This document shows, in pieces, positions 39,026-48,799 of a stretch of DNA of 64,000 nucleotides. The stretch's first letter is position 1. Each line of letters begins with the position of its first letter. The DNA lies in contig NZ_JBLZPK010000014.1 in the NCBI RefSeq assembly GCF_049199905.1, forward strand, positions 1 to 64,000. Direction: 5' to 3'. The translations under genes were made by a program, and so were the position numbers. The notes under the pieces were generated by a model. The model worked only from the letters and a program-made list of their open reading frames with translations, was not told where the DNA came from and did no database searches. This DNA is from Shinella sp032095155. Its GTDB lineage: Bacteria; Pseudomonadota; Alphaproteobacteria; Rhizobiales; Rhizobiaceae.

Positions 39026-41707
39026 ATGAATGTTGTAGTTGTGGAATCGCCCGCCAAGGCCAAGACGATCAACAAATATCTTGGCCCGGGCTACAAGGTG
39101 CTTGCCTCCTTCGGCCACGTGCGCGATCTGCCGGCCAAAGACGGCTCGGTGCTTCCGGACGAAGACTTCGAAATGCTGTGGGAAGTCGATAGCGCATCGG
39201 CCAAGCGCATGAAGGACATCGCCGATGCGGTGAAGGATTCCGACGGCCTCATTCTCGCGACCGACCCGGATCGCGAGGGTGAAGCGATCTCCTGGCACGT
39301 GCTCGACGTGCTGAAGAAAAAGCGGGTTCTGGGTGACAAGCCCGTCCAGCGCGTCGTCTTCAACGCCATCACCAAGTCGGCAGTGCTGGAAGCGATGAAA
39401 AACCCGCGCGATATCGATACGCCGCTGGTCGATGCCTATCTCGCCCGCCGCGCGCTCGATTACCTCGTGGGCTTCAACCTGTCGCCGGTGCTGTGGCGCA
39501 AGCTGCCGGGCGCCCGCTCGGCCGGCCGCGTGCAGTCGGTGGCGCTGCGCCTGGTCTGCGACCGCGAATCCGAGATCGAGCGTTTCGTCTCAGAAGAATA
39601 CTGGAACATTTCCGCCCTTCTGAAGACGCCGCGCGGCGACGAGTTCGAGGCCCGTCTCGTTTCGGCCGAGGGCAAGCGGCTGGCGCCGCGCGCCGTCGGC
39701 AATGGCGAAGAGGCAAACAGTCTGCGCACGCTGCTCGACGGCGCGTCTTATCGCGTCGAGAGCGTCGAGGCCAAGCCCACCAAGCGCAACCCGTCACCGC
39801 CCTTCACCACCTCCACGCTGCAGCAGGCTGCATCGTCCAAACTCGGCTTCTCGGCCTCGCGCACCATGCAGGTCGCGCAGAGGCTCTATGAAGGCATCGA
39901 TATCGGCGGCGAGACGGTCGGTCTCATCACCTATATGCGTACCGACGGCGTGCAGATGGCACCCGAGGCGATCGACGCGGCGCGCAAGGCCGTCGGCGAG
40001 CAATTTGGCGCACGCTACGTGCCGGAAAAGGCCCGGATCTACTCCACCAAGGCGAAGAACGCCCAGGAAGCCCACGAGGCGATCCGCCCTACCTCCTTCG
40101 ACCGCACGCCCGACCAGGTAAAACGTTACCTCGATCCGGACCAGCTGAAGCTCTACGACCTCGTCTGGAAGCGCGGCATCGCGAGCCAGATGGCATCCGC
40201 CGAAATCGAGCGCACGACGGTCGAGATCGAGGCCGAGAATGGCGGCCGCAAGGCTGGCTTGCGCGCCACCGGTTCCGTCATCCGCTTCGACGGCTTCATT
40301 GCCGCCTATACCGACCAGAAGGAAGACGGCGAACAGTCCGACGATGGTGACGACGACGGCCGCCTGCCCGAAATCAATGCCCAGGAAAAGCTCGCCAAGC
40401 AGAAGGTGAATGCGACCCAGCACTTCACAGAGCCGCCGCCGCGCTATTCCGAAGCCTCGCTCATCAAGAAGATGGAAGAACTCGGCATCGGCCGCCCGTC
40501 GACCTATGCCGCGACGCTCGCCACGCTGCGCGACCGCGAATATATCGTCATCGACAAGCGCAAGCTGATCCCGGAAGCCAAGGGCCGTCTCGTGACGGCC
40601 TTCCTCGAAAGCTTCTTCACGCGCTATGTCGAATACGACTTCACGGCGGACCTTGAAGAGAAGCTCGACAAGATTTCCGCGGGCGAGCTCGACTGGAAGC
40701 AGGTTCTCCGCGACTTCTGGAAGGACTTTTTCGCGCAGATCGAGGACACCAAGGAACTGCGCGTCACCAACGTGCTCGATGCGCTGAACGAAGAACTGGC
40801 GCCGCTCGTCTTCCCGAAGCGCGACGACGGCAGCGATCCGCGCATCTGCCAGGTGTGCGGCACCGGCAAACTGTCGCTGAAGCTGGGAAAATTCGGCGCC
40901 TTCGTCGGCTGCTCGAACTATCCGGAGTGCAATTTCACCCGCCAGCTCTCGGCCGATAACGGCTCGGATGCGGAGGCTGCCGCCTCCAACGAGCCGCAGA
41001 GCCTCGGCAAGGATCCGCATACCGGTGAAGAGATCACGCTGCGTTCGGGCCGTTTCGGACCCTATGTCCAGCGTGGAGACGGCAAGGAGGCGAAGCGCTC
41101 GAGCCTGCCGAAGGGCTGGACGCCGGCCAGTATCGACCATGAGAAGGCGCTCGCGCTGCTCTCGCTGCCGCGCGATATCGGCCAGCATCCCGAATCCGGC
41201 AAGATGATCTCGGCGGGCCTCGGCCGCTATGGACCGTTCCTGCTGCACGACGGCGGCTATGCCAATCTCGAAACCGTCGAGGACGTGTTCTCGATCGGCC
41301 TCAACCGCGCCGTCACCGTCATCGCCGACAAGGCGTCGAAGGGTCCAGGCGGTCGCGCGCGCGGTACGCCGGCGGCGCTGAAGACACTGGGCGACCATCC
41401 CGACGGCGGCCCGATCACCGTGCGCGACGGCAAGTACGGCCCCTATGTCAATTGGGGCAAGGTCAACGCCACCCTGCCGAAGGGCAAGGCCGCCGACAGC
41501 GTGACGATGGAAGAAGCACTCGTGCTCATCGCCGAAAAGGCCGGCAAGATGCCTGCCAAGGGCGGCAAGGCCAAGGCCCCCGCCAAGGCGAAGACCACGA
41601 AGGCAGCCAAGTCCAGCGAGACCAAGTCCGACGAGACGAAGGCCGCGAAGCCGAAGGCGAAGGCTGCGGCCAAGCCCAAGGCTGCAGCAAAGGCAAAGAA
41701 GGCCTAA
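39026..41707 (+). CDS. topA: DNA topoisomerase I
   Basis: Type IA topoisomerase that relaxes negative supercoils, 893 residues. The Toprim domain is VVVESPAKAKTINKYLG with DPDREGEAISW (acidic metal triad). The active-site tyrosine lies in GLITYMRTDG. One Cys4 zinc ribbon (CQVCGTGKLSLKLGKFGAFVGCSNYPEC as landmark near 615) is followed by several RFGPYVQ/KYGPYVN repeats and a long Ala/Lys-rich tail that should bind DNA. ATG 39026 is favoured over 39020 because the AGAG motif then has normal spacing. rnr begins 4 bp downstream. Confidence 0.96.
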   Translation: MNVVVVESPAKAKTINKYLGPGYKVLASFGHVRDLPAKDGSVLPDEDFEMLWEVDSASAKRMKDIADAVKDSDGLILATDPDREGEAISWHVLDVLKKKRVLGDKPVQRVVFNAITKSAVLEAMKNPRDIDTPLVDAYLARRALDYLVGFNLSPVLWRKLPGARSAGRVQSVALRLVCDRESEIERFVSEEYWNISALLKTPRGDEFEARLVSAEGKRLAPRAVGNGEEANSLRTLLDGASYRVESVEAKPTKRNPSPPFTTSTLQQAASSKLGFSASRTMQVAQRLYEGIDIGGETVGLITYMRTDGVQMAPEAIDAARKAVGEQFGARYVPEKARIYSTKAKNAQEAHEAIRPTSFDRTPDQVKRYLDPDQLKLYDLVWKRGIASQMASAEIERTTVEIEAENGGRKAGLRATGSVIRFDGFIAAYTDQKEDGEQSDDGDDDGRLPEINAQEKLAKQKVNATQHFTEPPPRYSEASLIKKMEELGIGRPSTYAATLATLRDREYIVIDKRKLIPEAKGRLVTAFLESFFTRYVEYDFTADLEEKLDKISAGELDWKQVLRDFWKDFFAQIEDTKELRVTNVLDALNEELAPLVFPKRDDGSDPRICQVCGTGKLSLKLGKFGAFVGCSNYPECNFTRQLSADNGSDAEAAASNEPQSLGKDPHTGEEITLRSGRFGPYVQRGDGKEAKRSSLPKGWTPASIDHEKALALLSLPRDIGQHPESGKMISAGLGRYGPFLLHDGGYANLETVEDVFSIGLNRAVTVIADKASKGPGGRARGTPAALKTLGDHPDGGPITVRDGKYGPYVNWGKVNATLPKGKAADSVTMEEALVLIAEKAGKMPAKGGKAKAPAKAKTTKAAKSSETKSDETKAAKPKAKAAAKPKAAAKAKKA

Positions 41708-41711
41708 GGAC

Positions 41712-44063
41712 ATGACGAAAGCACCACGCAGCCGGGCAGGACAAACGAAACGGCCCGGCCGCGCGGGCCGTGACGCTGCGCCCGCGGACGAAACGCCGAT
41801 CATCCACGGCGCCATCCCGCCGCGCGACGTGCTGTTGCGCTTCATCGCGGATCACCCGGAACAGGCCTCCAAGCGCGAGATCTCCAAGGCGTTCGGCCTG
41901 AAGGGTGAGACACGCGTGGAGCTGAAGGCGCTGCTCAAATCCTTCGAGGAAGACGGCCTTCTCGAAAAGCGCCGCAAGTCGCTGGTGCGTCCCGGCGCCC
42001 TTCCCCCCGTCACGGTTCTCGACATCACCACGCGCGATGTCGACGGCGAGCTGATCGGCCGTCCGGCGGAATGGCTCGACGATGCCGGTGTGGCGCCGGC
42101 CGTGCTCATCCGCCAGTCGGGCGGTGCACACAAGGACAAGGCGCCCGTCGCCGGCCTCGGCGACCGGGTGCTCGCCAAGACCTTCCCGGCCAAGGAGCGA
42201 GGTGGCCCGGCCTATACGGCGCGGATCATCAAGGTTCTCGATAAGAAGAAGAACTCCGGCATGGGCGTGTTCCGCACCATGGCGGGCGGCGGCGGGCGCA
42301 TCATGCCGATCGACCGCCGTGGCGACGAGATGGACGTCGATGCCGAATTCACGGCGGGCGCCAAGGATGGCGACCTCGTGGAGATCGATGTCGTGCGCAT
42401 GGGTCGCTACGGCCTGCCGCGCGCGCAGGTCAAGAGCGTGGTCGGTTCCGTCGCCTCGGAAAAGGCGATCTCGATGATCGCCATCTACGCCCACGGCATT
42501 CCCCATGTCTTCCCGGATGCGGTCATCCGCGAGGCGGAGGCCGCGGGTGCAGCGACCATGGCGCATCGCGAGGACTGGCGCAGCCTCCCCCTCATCACCA
42601 TCGACCCGGCCGATGCCAAGGACCACGACGACGCCGTCTATGCCGAACCGGACACGTCCCCCGATAATCCGGGCGGCGTGATCGTCACCGTCGCGATCGC
42701 CGATGTCAGCTACTATGTCCGCCCCAAGTCGGCGCTCGACCGCGAGGCGCAGAAGCGCGGCAATTCCGTCTATTTTCCCGACCGCGTCGTGCCCATGCTG
42801 CCGGAGCGCATTTCCAACGACCTCTGCTCGCTGAAGGAAGGCGTGGACCGTCCGGCGCTCGCCGTGCGCATGGTCTTTTCGCATGAGGGCCGCAAGGCCA
42901 GCCACACCTTCCATCGCATCATGATGAAGAGTGCCGCCAAGCTCTCCTACCAGCAGGCCCAGGCGGCCATCGACGGCGCGCCCGACGACAAGACCGGCCC
43001 GATTCTCGAGACGATCCTGAAGCCGCTCTGGGAGGCCTATCGCATCATGACGGTCGGCCGTAACCGTCGCCAGCCGCTAGAACTCGACATGCCCGAGCGG
43101 AAAATCCTGCTGAAGCCCGACGGCACCGTCGACCGGGTCTTCGTGCCGCCGCGTCTCGATGCGCACAAGCTCATCGAGGAGATGATGATCCAGGCCAACG
43201 TCTCGGCCGCCGAGACGCTGGAGAAGAAGAAGCAGCCCCTGATCTACCGCGTGCACGACGCCCCCTCGCTTGCCAAGCAGGAGGTGCTGCGCGAATTCCT
43301 GCAGACGCTCGACATCTCCCTCGTCAAGGGCGGCAACATGCGCTCGAACCATTTCAACGGCATCCTCGCCAAGGTGGTGGATCAGCCGTTCCAGGAGATG
43401 GTCAACCAGATGGTGCTGCGCTCGCAGAGCCAGGCGATCTACAGCCCCGAGAATATCGGCCACTTCGGCCTGAACCTCATGAAATACGCCCACTTCACCT
43501 CGCCGATCCGCCGCTATGCGGACCTGATCGTGCATCGTGCGCTGGTGGGCTCGCTCGGGCTCGGCGAAGGCGGCATCACGCCGGATGAGGAGGCCGCGCT
43601 CGACGATATCGCGGCCGAGATCTCGACCTTCGAGCGCCGCGCCATGGCGGCCGAACGCGACACGGTCGACCGGCTGATCGCCCATCATCTCGCCGAGCGT
43701 GTCGGCGAGGAATTCGACGGGCGCGTCTCGGGTGTTACCAAGGCGGGACTTTTTGTCACCCTGCCCGAATATGGTGCCGACGGGTTCGTGCCTATATCTA
43801 TGCTCGGACGCGACTACTATATCTACGACGAGGCGCATCAGGCTCTGTCCGGGGAAAAGACCGGGCTCGGCTACCGCCTCGGCGATACGGTGCGCGTCAA
43901 ACTCGCGGAAGCGGTGCCGCTTGCCGGTTCGCTCCGGTTCGACATGTTGAGCGAAGGACGCAAGATGCCGACGGCGGTGCGTTCCTTCCACAAGTCGGGC
44001 CGGCGCAAGGGCAGCGAAACCCGCCGCCAGCCGGGCACGCGCCCGCCGCGCGGAAGACGCTGA
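41712..44063 (+). CDS. rnr: Ribonuclease R
   Basis: 3'-5' exoribonuclease able to digest structured RNA, 783 residues. An N-terminal winged-helix region (HGAIPPRDVLLRFIADHPE, KREISKAFGLKG) is followed by cold-shock domains and the RNB catalytic domain with metal ligands in ITIDPADAKDHDDAVYAE. A C-terminal S1 domain (GEEFDGRVSGVTKAGLFVTL) and a basic tail rich in R, G and P complete it. The gene is coupled to topA (4-bp gap) and is followed by DUF983, Nudix and MFS genes in the same direction. Confidence 0.95.
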   Translation: MTKAPRSRAGQTKRPGRAGRDAAPADETPIIHGAIPPRDVLLRFIADHPEQASKREISKAFGLKGETRVELKALLKSFEEDGLLEKRRKSLVRPGALPPVTVLDITTRDVDGELIGRPAEWLDDAGVAPAVLIRQSGGAHKDKAPVAGLGDRVLAKTFPAKERGGPAYTARIIKVLDKKKNSGMGVFRTMAGGGGRIMPIDRRGDEMDVDAEFTAGAKDGDLVEIDVVRMGRYGLPRAQVKSVVGSVASEKAISMIAIYAHGIPHVFPDAVIREAEAAGAATMAHREDWRSLPLITIDPADAKDHDDAVYAEPDTSPDNPGGVIVTVAIADVSYYVRPKSALDREAQKRGNSVYFPDRVVPMLPERISNDLCSLKEGVDRPALAVRMVFSHEGRKASHTFHRIMMKSAAKLSYQQAQAAIDGAPDDKTGPILETILKPLWEAYRIMTVGRNRRQPLELDMPERKILLKPDGTVDRVFVPPRLDAHKLIEEMMIQANVSAAETLEKKKQPLIYRVHDAPSLAKQEVLREFLQTLDISLVKGGNMRSNHFNGILAKVVDQPFQEMVNQMVLRSQSQAIYSPENIGHFGLNLMKYAHFTSPIRRYADLIVHRALVGSLGLGEGGITPDEEAALDDIAAEISTFERRAMAAERDTVDRLIAHHLAERVGEEFDGRVSGVTKAGLFVTLPEYGADGFVPISMLGRDYYIYDEAHQALSGEKTGLGYRLGDTVRVKLAEAVPLAGSLRFDMLSEGRKMPTAVRSFHKSGRRKGSETRRQPGTRPPRGRR

Positions 44064-44089
44064 ACAGTTCCGGCAGGGAAGGACAAGAC

Positions 44090-44563
44090 ATGCAGGCGAA
44101 CGAGACCAACGGCGGAACGTTGCATTTCGGCGATACCGCAAGCAACGGTACGACGGAGCGGCCGGTGGCCCGCGCCATCAAGCGCGGCATGCTGAACCGC
44201 TGCCCGGCCTGCGGCACCGGCCGCCTGTTCAAGTCCTTCCTCAAGCCGGTCGAAAACTGCGCGGCCTGCGGCGAAGACTATACGCATCAGCGTGCCGACG
44301 ACCTGCCACCCTATCTCGTCATCACCATCGTCGGCCATATCGTTCTCGGCGGCTACATGGCGACGGATCTCGTCTGGCCGCTCACCACCTGGCAGCATCT
44401 TGCCATCTGGGCGCCGATCACCATCATCCTTTCCCTCATCATGCTTCAGCCCGTAAAGGGCGGGACGATCGGCCTGCAATGGGCTGTGAGGATGCATGGC
44501 TTCGGCGAAAAGCCCGATGCCGACGAGGATGCAGCCGCCGCTTACCAAGACAAAACAGCATGA
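44090..44563 (+). CDS. DUF983 membrane protein
   Basis: 157 residues with a zinc-ribbon-like Cys4 pair (NRCPACGTGRLF and NCAACGEDY, around 38-65). Two membrane segments follow (YLVITIVGHIVLGGYMA; LAIWAPITIILSLIMLQP). Family function unknown. Its TGA overlaps the ATG of the Nudix gene. Confidence 0.9.
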   Translation: MQANETNGGTLHFGDTASNGTTERPVARAIKRGMLNRCPACGTGRLFKSFLKPVENCAACGEDYTHQRADDLPPYLVITIVGHIVLGGYMATDLVWPLTTWQHLAIWAPITIILSLIMLQPVKGGTIGLQWAVRMHGFGEKPDADEDAAAAYQDKTA

Positions 44564-45219
44564 CACCTGTCCGTCCCGTCGATGCAGCCTCCATTCTGCT
44601 TCTCGACCGGTCGGGCGGGACGATACGGGTGCTGGTCGGCAAGCGTAGCAGCAGGCATGTCTTCATGCCCGACGTCTACGTCTTTCCCGGCGGCCGGCGC
44701 GATGCGGGCGATCGTCTCGTTTCCATTGCAGGCCCCCTCAACCCCTTGGCGCTGGAGCGTATGGCCGTGCGCGTGCCGCGATGTTCCGGCTCGCGGCTGC
44801 GCGCCCTTGCCGTCGCAGCGCTGCGGGAGCTTTACGAGGAAGCGGGGCTGAGCGTCGGCGTGCCCTGTGCCGAGGCGCAAGAAGGCGAACTGCCGTTCCG
44901 CCCCGACCTCTCGCACCTGCGCTTCCTGGCCCGCGCCATCACGCCCACGGGCATGGTGCGGCGGTTCGATACACGCTTCTTCACGCTCTTTGCCGACGAG
45001 GCCGGCATCGACCCCTCGGGTGCTTCGGCCAGCCATGAGCTCGAGGATGTGCGCTGGGTGGATATTTTTGACCATGAGGGCATCGAGATGCCCGACATAA
45101 CCGTCTTGATCCTTGAAGAGCTTCAAAAAAGCATTCAGGAAGACAAATCTCTCCCCTTCGGAAGGCCGGCACCGCTCTATCGCAACAAGGGTGGGCACTT
45201 CCTCCGGGATCTGCTTTAG
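44560..45219 (+). CDS. Nudix hydrolase
   Basis: 219 residues. The Nudix helix ALRELYEEAGL (around 87-97) supplies the metal-binding RExxEE. The usual glutamate five residues after the leading glycine is not obvious, so the box is partly divergent. PDVYVFPGGRRD before it is a typical second landmark. The substrate, some nucleoside diphosphate derivative or CoA, cannot be predicted. Translationally coupled to DUF983. Confidence 0.87.
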   Translation: MTPVRPVDAASILLLDRSGGTIRVLVGKRSSRHVFMPDVYVFPGGRRDAGDRLVSIAGPLNPLALERMAVRVPRCSGSRLRALAVAALRELYEEAGLSVGVPCAEAQEGELPFRPDLSHLRFLARAITPTGMVRRFDTRFFTLFADEAGIDPSGASASHELEDVRWVDIFDHEGIEMPDITVLILEELQKSIQEDKSLPFGRPAPLYRNKGGHFLRDLL

Positions 45220-45232
45220 GGGTCGACCGCAT

Positions 45233-46417
45233 ATGACGCAGCCGCAATCCGGCACCTCCGGCCCGCTGGAGCATATCCACTGGCGATCGCTCATCGCAGC
45301 CGTTGCCGCCATTTCCGCTGTCGGCATCGCCATCGGCCTCGGCCTGCCGTTGCTCTCCATCATCATGGAAAAGCGCGGCATTTCTCCCACGATGATCGGC
45401 ATCAACTCGGCCATGGCCGGTGTTGCCGCCATGGCCGCGGCCCCCTTCACCACCCGTATGGCGCATGCCTGGGGCACATCGACGACGATGCTGCTGGCGA
45501 TCCTGCTCTCGGCGATCAGCGGGCTCGGCTTCTACTATATCGAGAATTTCTGGCTGTGGTTCCCGCTGCGCCTCGTCTTCCATGGCGCGATCACCACGCT
45601 GTTCATCCTGTCCGAATTCTGGATCAACGCCGCCGCCCCTCCGCGCCGCCGCGGCCTGGTGCTCGGCATCTATGCCACGGTGCTGTCGCTCGGCTTCGCC
45701 ACCGGGCCCCTGCTCTTCTCCATCCTCGGCAGTGACGGCGTGCGACCGTTCGCGGTCGGCGCCCTGATCATTCTCGTCGCCGCCATTCCTATCTTCATCG
45801 CCCGCGGCGAAAGCCCCGTCATCGACGAGAAGCCGGAGCTGCATTTCATGCGCTACATCCTTCTCGTGCCGACGGCGACGGCGGCCGTCTTCATCTTCGG
45901 CGCGGTGGAGGTGGGCGGCCTGTCGCTTTTCCCGATCTATGCCACGCGGGCGGGCTTCAGCGAGCCGCAGGCGGCGCTCCTGCTCACCGTCATGGGCATC
46001 GGCAACATGGCCTTCCAGATCCCGCTGGGCATGATTTCCGACCGCATGAAGGACCGCAGGCGCCTTCTCACCATCATGGCCGTGATCGGCCTCGTGGGTG
46101 CGCTGTCGCTGCCCTGGGTGTCGCAGAACTGGCTTCTGATGGCGGTCGTGCTGCTGCTCTGGGGCGGCTGCGTGGCCGGCCTCTATACGGTCGGCCTCAG
46201 CCATCTGGGCTCGCGACTCGTCGGCGCGGACCTTGCGGCAGCCAATGCGGCCTTCATCTTCTGTTATGCCGTCGGCACGGTTGTCGGTCCCCAGGCGATC
46301 GGTGCGGCGATCGATGTCTCCGGCAATGACGGTTTTGCCTGGGCAATTGCGGCCTTCTTCGGCTTTTACCTCGTACTTTCTCTGGGCCGGATGGTTTTCC
46401 GGCCGAAACGGGGTTGA
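45233..46417 (+). CDS. Major facilitator superfamily transporter
   Basis: 394 residues with about twelve hydrophobic segments. The loop 2-3 MFS motif is weak (FTTRMAHAWGTSTT), while the equivalent loop in the second half is clear (MISDRMKDRRRLLTIMA). It resembles the group that includes YcaD-like permeases. Substrate unknown. ATG 45233 follows the Nudix gene by 13 bp, so it is the last gene of the topA-rnr-DUF983-nudix-MFS run. Confidence 0.87.
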   Translation: MTQPQSGTSGPLEHIHWRSLIAAVAAISAVGIAIGLGLPLLSIIMEKRGISPTMIGINSAMAGVAAMAAAPFTTRMAHAWGTSTTMLLAILLSAISGLGFYYIENFWLWFPLRLVFHGAITTLFILSEFWINAAAPPRRRGLVLGIYATVLSLGFATGPLLFSILGSDGVRPFAVGALIILVAAIPIFIARGESPVIDEKPELHFMRYILLVPTATAAVFIFGAVEVGGLSLFPIYATRAGFSEPQAALLLTVMGIGNMAFQIPLGMISDRMKDRRRLLTIMAVIGLVGALSLPWVSQNWLLMAVVLLLWGGCVAGLYTVGLSHLGSRLVGADLAAANAAFIFCYAVGTVVGPQAIGAAIDVSGNDGFAWAIAAFFGFYLVLSLGRMVFRPKRG

Positions 46418-46510
46418 CTTTTCGGGCGCGATTTGTAGTTTCCGCCCAGATTTAAGCCGTAGAGCAGACTGGCTGTCCGCGGCTTCGTTTTTGATAAAGG
46501 CAGGACGACC

Positions 46511-46678
46511 ATGGCCAAGGCTACCACCATCAAGATCAAGCTGCTGTCGACGGCCGACACCGGTTTCTTCTACGTAACGACGAAGAACAGCCGCACGATG
46601 ACCGACAAGATGACCAAGACCAAGTATGATCCGGTCGCGAAGAAGCACGTCGAATTCAAGGAAACCAAGATCAAGTAA
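46511..46678 (+). CDS. rpmG: 50S ribosomal protein L33
   Basis: 55 residues, MAKATTIKIKLLSTADTGFF followed by the basic TTKNSRTMTDKMTKTKYDP and the lysine-rich end. This is the cysteine-free form of L33, which does not bind zinc. AGGACGACC before ATG 46511 is the ribosome-binding region. A TTGACT at 46425 may be the -35 of its own promoter. Followed by a strong terminator. Confidence 0.96.
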   Translation: MAKATTIKIKLLSTADTGFFYVTTKNSRTMTDKMTKTKYDPVAKKHVEFKETKIK

Positions 46679-46700
46679 TCTTGGGAGCCTTTTCAGGTTC

Positions 46701-46742
46701 GCAAAGGCGCTGGACGGAAACGTCCGGCGCCTTTGCTTTTTT
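46701..46742 (+). terminator. Rho-independent terminator of rpmG
   Basis: GCAAAGGCGC-T-GGACG-GAAA-CGTCC-G-GCGCCTTTGC followed by TTTTTT: a long stem with a GNRA loop and T-tract, 22 nt after the rpmG stop codon. Confidence 0.93.
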
Positions 46743-46786
46743 AGACTTGCGAAATACAACCTGACCGAGGTCATGGAATCAAAAAC

Positions 46787-46832
46787 NNNNNNNNNNNNNN
46801 NNNNNNNNNNNNNNNNNNNNNNNNNNNNNNNN
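46787..46832. other. 46-base run of N
   Basis: Undetermined sequence inside the gene-poor interval between rpmG and pleD. Confidence 0.95.
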
Positions 46833-46857
46833 CCCTTGACGGGAGCGGCGTTGAATG

Positions 46858-46921
46858 GGGGTCGGTCAGTACGACGACGGCACGAGGATTCCGTATTTGT
46901 CGTAACCGACCGACCGACCCC
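46858..46921. repeat. Large imperfect hairpin between rpmG and pleD
   Basis: GGGGTCGGTC (46858-46867) pairs perfectly with GACCGACCCC (46912-46921). TACGAC (46870-46875) pairs with GTCGTA (46899-46904), and ACGG (46877-46880) with CCGT (46891-46894). The three stems are coaxial with small internal loops. The right arm contains three tandem GACC units. It could be an RNA domain or a chromosomal protein site. Confidence 0.5.
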
Positions 46922-47416
46922 ACGACCCAGGAGATGCGGCGGACCTAGCATCATGGGGTAACCGGTTGTGCGGGCTTGTTTGCCGCCCATGAGTTGAGCA
47001 TCGCGCCAAAACGAAAATAAATCAACGAATTCTTAACGTTTCCGCCAAGACTCCTTGTCTCATAGTTAACCGCCGAGCGCCTGATTGTCTCAGCAAGCGG
47101 CATTTACGTTATAGAAGACAACAGTAAGCCATCCCCTGTAAAGCAACCGTTGGATGTGGAAAATACAACCCTGGCAAATGGACGCAACTTCGCACGGCAT
47201 GATTGCATCCGATACAACACTTTGAAATCTATCATCAAAAATGAATGATATGATTTATAGCCAAATTTCGCTACGCAAGCCGCGAGCCGCGACCAGGAAC
47301 AGGGCCCTGCAGGAAAAACCTTCCGTAGGGGCAAGTGCCCTAAAAATCAGGCACTTGCTCAAAAAGCGGTGAAGCCTGTGGAAAAAGCGTAGGCAGGGAA
47401 CCGATTCGGGTGCGAC
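46922..47416. other. AT-rich stretch without a supported gene, upstream of the pleD 3' end
   Basis: About 500 bases clearly richer in A+T than the neighbours. No open frame here has codon use like the surrounding genes. The only notable structure is GCAAGTGCC-N10-GGCACTTGC (47331-47339 / 47350-47358), a 9-bp hairpin that may end pleD transcription, though no T-tract follows on the minus strand. Confidence 0.5.
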
Positions 47417-48784
47417 TCAGGCGGCAGCTGCCACGACGCGGTTGCGGCCGGAGCGTTTGGCTTCGTAAAGTGCGGTATCGGCGCGTTTCAGCAAAGCATC
47501 CGGGCTGTCGCCGGCCGGCAGAACGGAAGCCGTGCCCATCGATGCGGTGATCGGCAGCAGGACGTCCGTGCCCGGAATGCGGAAAGGCTCCCGCTCGACG
47601 ATCGTGCGCAGACGCTCAGCGACACCGGCCGCCATTTCCGGCGTCGTATCGGGCATGACGAGCACGAACTCCTCCCCGCCATAACGGCAGGCGAGATCTG
47701 CGCCGCGCACGGCAGAGCGCACGCGGTTGGCGAATTCACGCAGCACCGCGTCGCCGGCATCATGACCATAGGTATCGTTGACCAGCTTGAAACGGTCGAT
47801 ATCCGTGATGCAGACCGAGAGCGGCCGGCCGCGCGCCGTCGCACGGTCGATCAGCAGCTTCATGTGGTTGTCGAGATAGCGGCGGTTGTGCAGCCCCGTC
47901 AGGCCATCCGTCACGGCAAGCTCGATCGTCTGGCGCACGCTGGCGCGCAGGCGGTCGTTGCAGCGCTTGCGGCGAATCTGGGTAAGGCTGCGGGCGATCA
48001 GTTCGTTCGGATCGATCGGCCGGATCAGGTAGTCCGTCACACCGAGTTCGAGCGCGCGCACCACCATGTCGTCGTCACCCTGCTCGGTGATCAGCAGGAT
48101 CGGCAGGAAGCGCGTGCGCTCCAGCGACCGCAGCTGCGAGCAGAGGCGCAGCGGATCGTAATCCGTGAAATTGGCATTGACGATGACAAGCTCGTAATTG
48201 CTCTCCGCGGCCTGGAACAGCGCCGCCTGCGGATCGGACATGCAGGTGACTTCGGCAATCGGCTTCAGGGCGCGAGCAATACGCTCCTGCGAGCTCGCAC
48301 GACCGTCAACCAGCAGAATGTCGCCCGGCTCGTCGCCGAGATTGCTATCGAGCCCGTCTTCCATCGAGATGGCGCGAGCGGTCGCCGCGCGCATGCGCAA
48401 CTCGTCCGTCAGCGTCTTCAGGCGCACGAGGCTTTTCACCCGCGACATCAGCTGCAGGTCGTTGACCGGCTTGGTGAGAAAATCGTCGGCGCCCGCCTTC
48501 AGGCCGCGCACGCGGTCGGACGGCTGGTCGAGTGCGGTGACCATGACGACGGGAATATGGGCGGTGCGCGGATTGGCCTTCAGCCGCTCGCAGACTTCGA
48601 ACCCGTCAATGCCGGGCATCATGATGTCGAGCAGGATGAGATCGACCTGGGTGCGTTCGCAGATGGACAGCGCCTCATAGCCATTATCGGCCGTCAGGAC
48701 GTCGAAATATTCCGCCAAAAGCCGCGCTTCGAGCAGCTTCACATTGGCGGGGATATCATCGACGACGAGGATGCGTGCTGTCAT
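47417..48784 (-). CDS. pleD: PleD-type response regulator diguanylate cyclase
   Basis: 455 residues, domains REC-REC-GGDEF. The first receiver (about 1-125) has the phosphoacceptor Asp in LILLDIMMPG and the Lys in LTKPVND. The second (about 150-275) lacks the acceptor site (IVNANFTDYD) and should act as a dimerisation adaptor. The cyclase domain carries the active-site GGEEF and an inhibitory I-site RGAD five residues before it, so c-di-GMP feedback is expected. In Caulobacter, PleD drives the swarmer-to-stalked transition. divK is directly upstream, 15 bp away, as in other alphaproteobacteria. Confidence 0.95.
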   Translation of the reverse strand: MTARILVVDDIPANVKLLEARLLAEYFDVLTADNGYEALSICERTQVDLILLDIMMPGIDGFEVCERLKANPRTAHIPVVMVTALDQPSDRVRGLKAGADDFLTKPVNDLQLMSRVKSLVRLKTLTDELRMRAATARAISMEDGLDSNLGDEPGDILLVDGRASSQERIARALKPIAEVTCMSDPQAALFQAAESNYELVIVNANFTDYDPLRLCSQLRSLERTRFLPILLITEQGDDDMVVRALELGVTDYLIRPIDPNELIARSLTQIRRKRCNDRLRASVRQTIELAVTDGLTGLHNRRYLDNHMKLLIDRATARGRPLSVCITDIDRFKLVNDTYGHDAGDAVLREFANRVRSAVRGADLACRYGGEEFVLVMPDTTPEMAAGVAERLRTIVEREPFRIPGTDVLLPITASMGTASVLPAGDSPDALLKRADTALYEAKRSGRNRVVAAAA

Positions 48785-48799
48785 GATCGCGCCCCTACC

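Noticed and set aside
47104..47334. A 76-codon minus-strand frame in the AT-rich stretch before pleD
   Set aside because: No ribosome-binding site, odd composition and rare codons; it seems to be a chance frame in low-GC DNA.
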